Below are positions 6,257 through 6,393 of a stretch of DNA of 6,393 nucleotides, in pieces. This DNA comes from Methanosarcinaceae archaeon (lineage in GTDB: Archaea > Halobacteriota > Methanosarcinia > Methanosarcinales > Methanosarcinaceae): the NCBI GenBank assembly GCA_016926455.1, contig JAFGOO010000123.1, positions 1 to 6,393 on the forward strand, in the 5' to 3' direction. How positions within the stretch are numbered: position 1 is the stretch's first letter; every line of letters starts with the position of its first letter. The position numbers were made by a program, and so were the translations under genes. The notes under the pieces were generated by a model. The model did not search any database, was not told the origin of the DNA, and saw nothing but the letters and a program-made list of their open reading frames with translations.

Positions 6257-6295
6257 TGAGAGGCGTAATATCCCAACACAACATTGGTATGTTAT

Positions 6296-6320
6296 CTATT
6301 TTATACAAAAAATATATATG
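6296..6320 (+). promoter_or_regulatory. Candidate archaeal promoter of tnpB
   Basis: Two TATA-box-like blocks: TTTTATAC (6299-6306) and AATATATATG (6311-6320), with A-rich sequence between. Initiation about 25 nt downstream would fall near 6328 or 6340, giving a very short leader or a leaderless mRNA for the ATG at 6344. This agrees with the absence of any SD before that codon. AT-richness alone makes such matches common, so confidence is modest. Confidence 0.4.
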
Positions 6321-6343
6321 TTGTTTCAATATAATGTCTACTA

Positions 6344-6393
6344 ATGCTTAAAGCCTACAAATACCGTTTATATCCCAACAAAGAGCAACAAGA
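6344..6393 (+). CDS. tnpB: TnpB (OrfB) of an IS200/IS605-type element, N-terminal fragment
   Basis: The last 50 bases encode MLKAYKYRLYPNKEQQ and run out of the window. The pattern M-[LK]-x-[AT]-[YF]-[KR]-[YF]-R-[LI]-Y-P-x-x-x-Q is the classic N-terminus of TnpB/IS1341-type proteins (helix-turn-helix OrfB N-terminal domain), a family of RNA-guided DNA endonucleases related to Cas12 that keep the element in place after excision. The catalytic RuvC residues, zinc ribbon and the omega-RNA/right end would lie downstream, so it cannot be told whether the gene is intact. No SD precedes the ATG, and an AT-rich TATA-like region lies 25 to 45 nt upstream. It lies in the same direction as the ATP synthase operon, 215 nt after ahaG. 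Confidence 0.8.
   Translation, partial: MLKAYKYRLYPNKEQQ

Larger units (their letters stand above)
6229..6393 (+). mobile_element. IS200/IS605-superfamily (IS1341-type) element, left part, cut by window end
   Basis: Called from the unmistakable N-terminus of a TnpB protein at 6344. The left boundary given here is a guess placed at the hairpin region that starts near 6230; such elements lack terminal inverted repeats and target duplications, so the true end cannot be read from this window. No tnpA is seen upstream on either strand between ahaG and tnpB, which suggests a TnpB-only element. The stretch includes an AT-rich promoter-like region (6296-6343). Confidence 0.4.

Noticed and set aside
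6134..6326. Nine-base direct repeat ATGTTGTTT (6134-6142 and 6318-6326) as a possible target-site duplication
   Set aside because: IS200/IS605 elements do not make target duplications, the second copy lies inside the tnpB leader and not at an element end, and AT-rich 9-mers recur by chance.
1..6393. CRISPR array, tRNA or rRNA genes
   Set aside because: No regularly spaced repeats and no cloverleaf or rRNA-like blocks were seen by eye; almost all sequence up to 6128 is protein coding.

Overview
The window holds the downstream part of an archaeal A1Ao (A-type) ATP synthase operon, all on the + strand. The order is c subunit (3' end only), E, C, F, A, B, D, then a 57-residue membrane protein in the place of ahaG. 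This matches the ahaHIKECFABDG arrangement of Methanosarcina mazei; ahaH, ahaI and the start of ahaK would lie before the window. Gene order, a single-hairpin c subunit, a terminal ahaG, and the Pro-His-Asn-Glu nucleotide loop of subunit B with Asn at position 157 (the numbering I recall for M. mazei B) point to a methanogenic archaeon, or a close ANME relative, of the order Methanosarcinales. The genus cannot be fixed from this stretch alone.

Layout: 2-202, end of the c (proteolipid) gene. 203-252, spacer with a strong RNA hairpin. 253-5939, E, C, F, A, B and D, packed with overlaps of 4 and 10 nt or gaps of 2 to 22 nt. 5955-6128, the small gene ahaG. 6129-6343, a non-coding stretch with several short hairpins. 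6344-6393, the first 16 codons of an IS200/IS605-type TnpB (IS1341-type OrfB), cut by the window end.

How the genes work together: A (catalytic) and B (regulatory nucleotide binding) form the A3B3 head. D and F form the central rotor shaft, and C is the socket linking the shaft to the c ring. E (with H, outside the window) forms the peripheral stalks, and c (with a/I, outside) carries ions through the membrane. The complex makes ATP from the ion gradient generated by methanogenesis. The genes are translationally linked by Shine-Dalgarno (SD) sites that sit in, or overlap, the ends of the preceding genes.

The core is an ordinary, well-known system; I see no undescribed enzyme system. The parts worth a second look are non-coding: the 13-bp hairpin between the high-copy c subunit gene and ahaE, two small RNA structures around the start of ahaG, and the junction between the end of the operon and a TnpB-bearing insertion element, including a hairpin that resembles the right-end/omega-RNA hairpins of such elements but lies upstream of tnpB.
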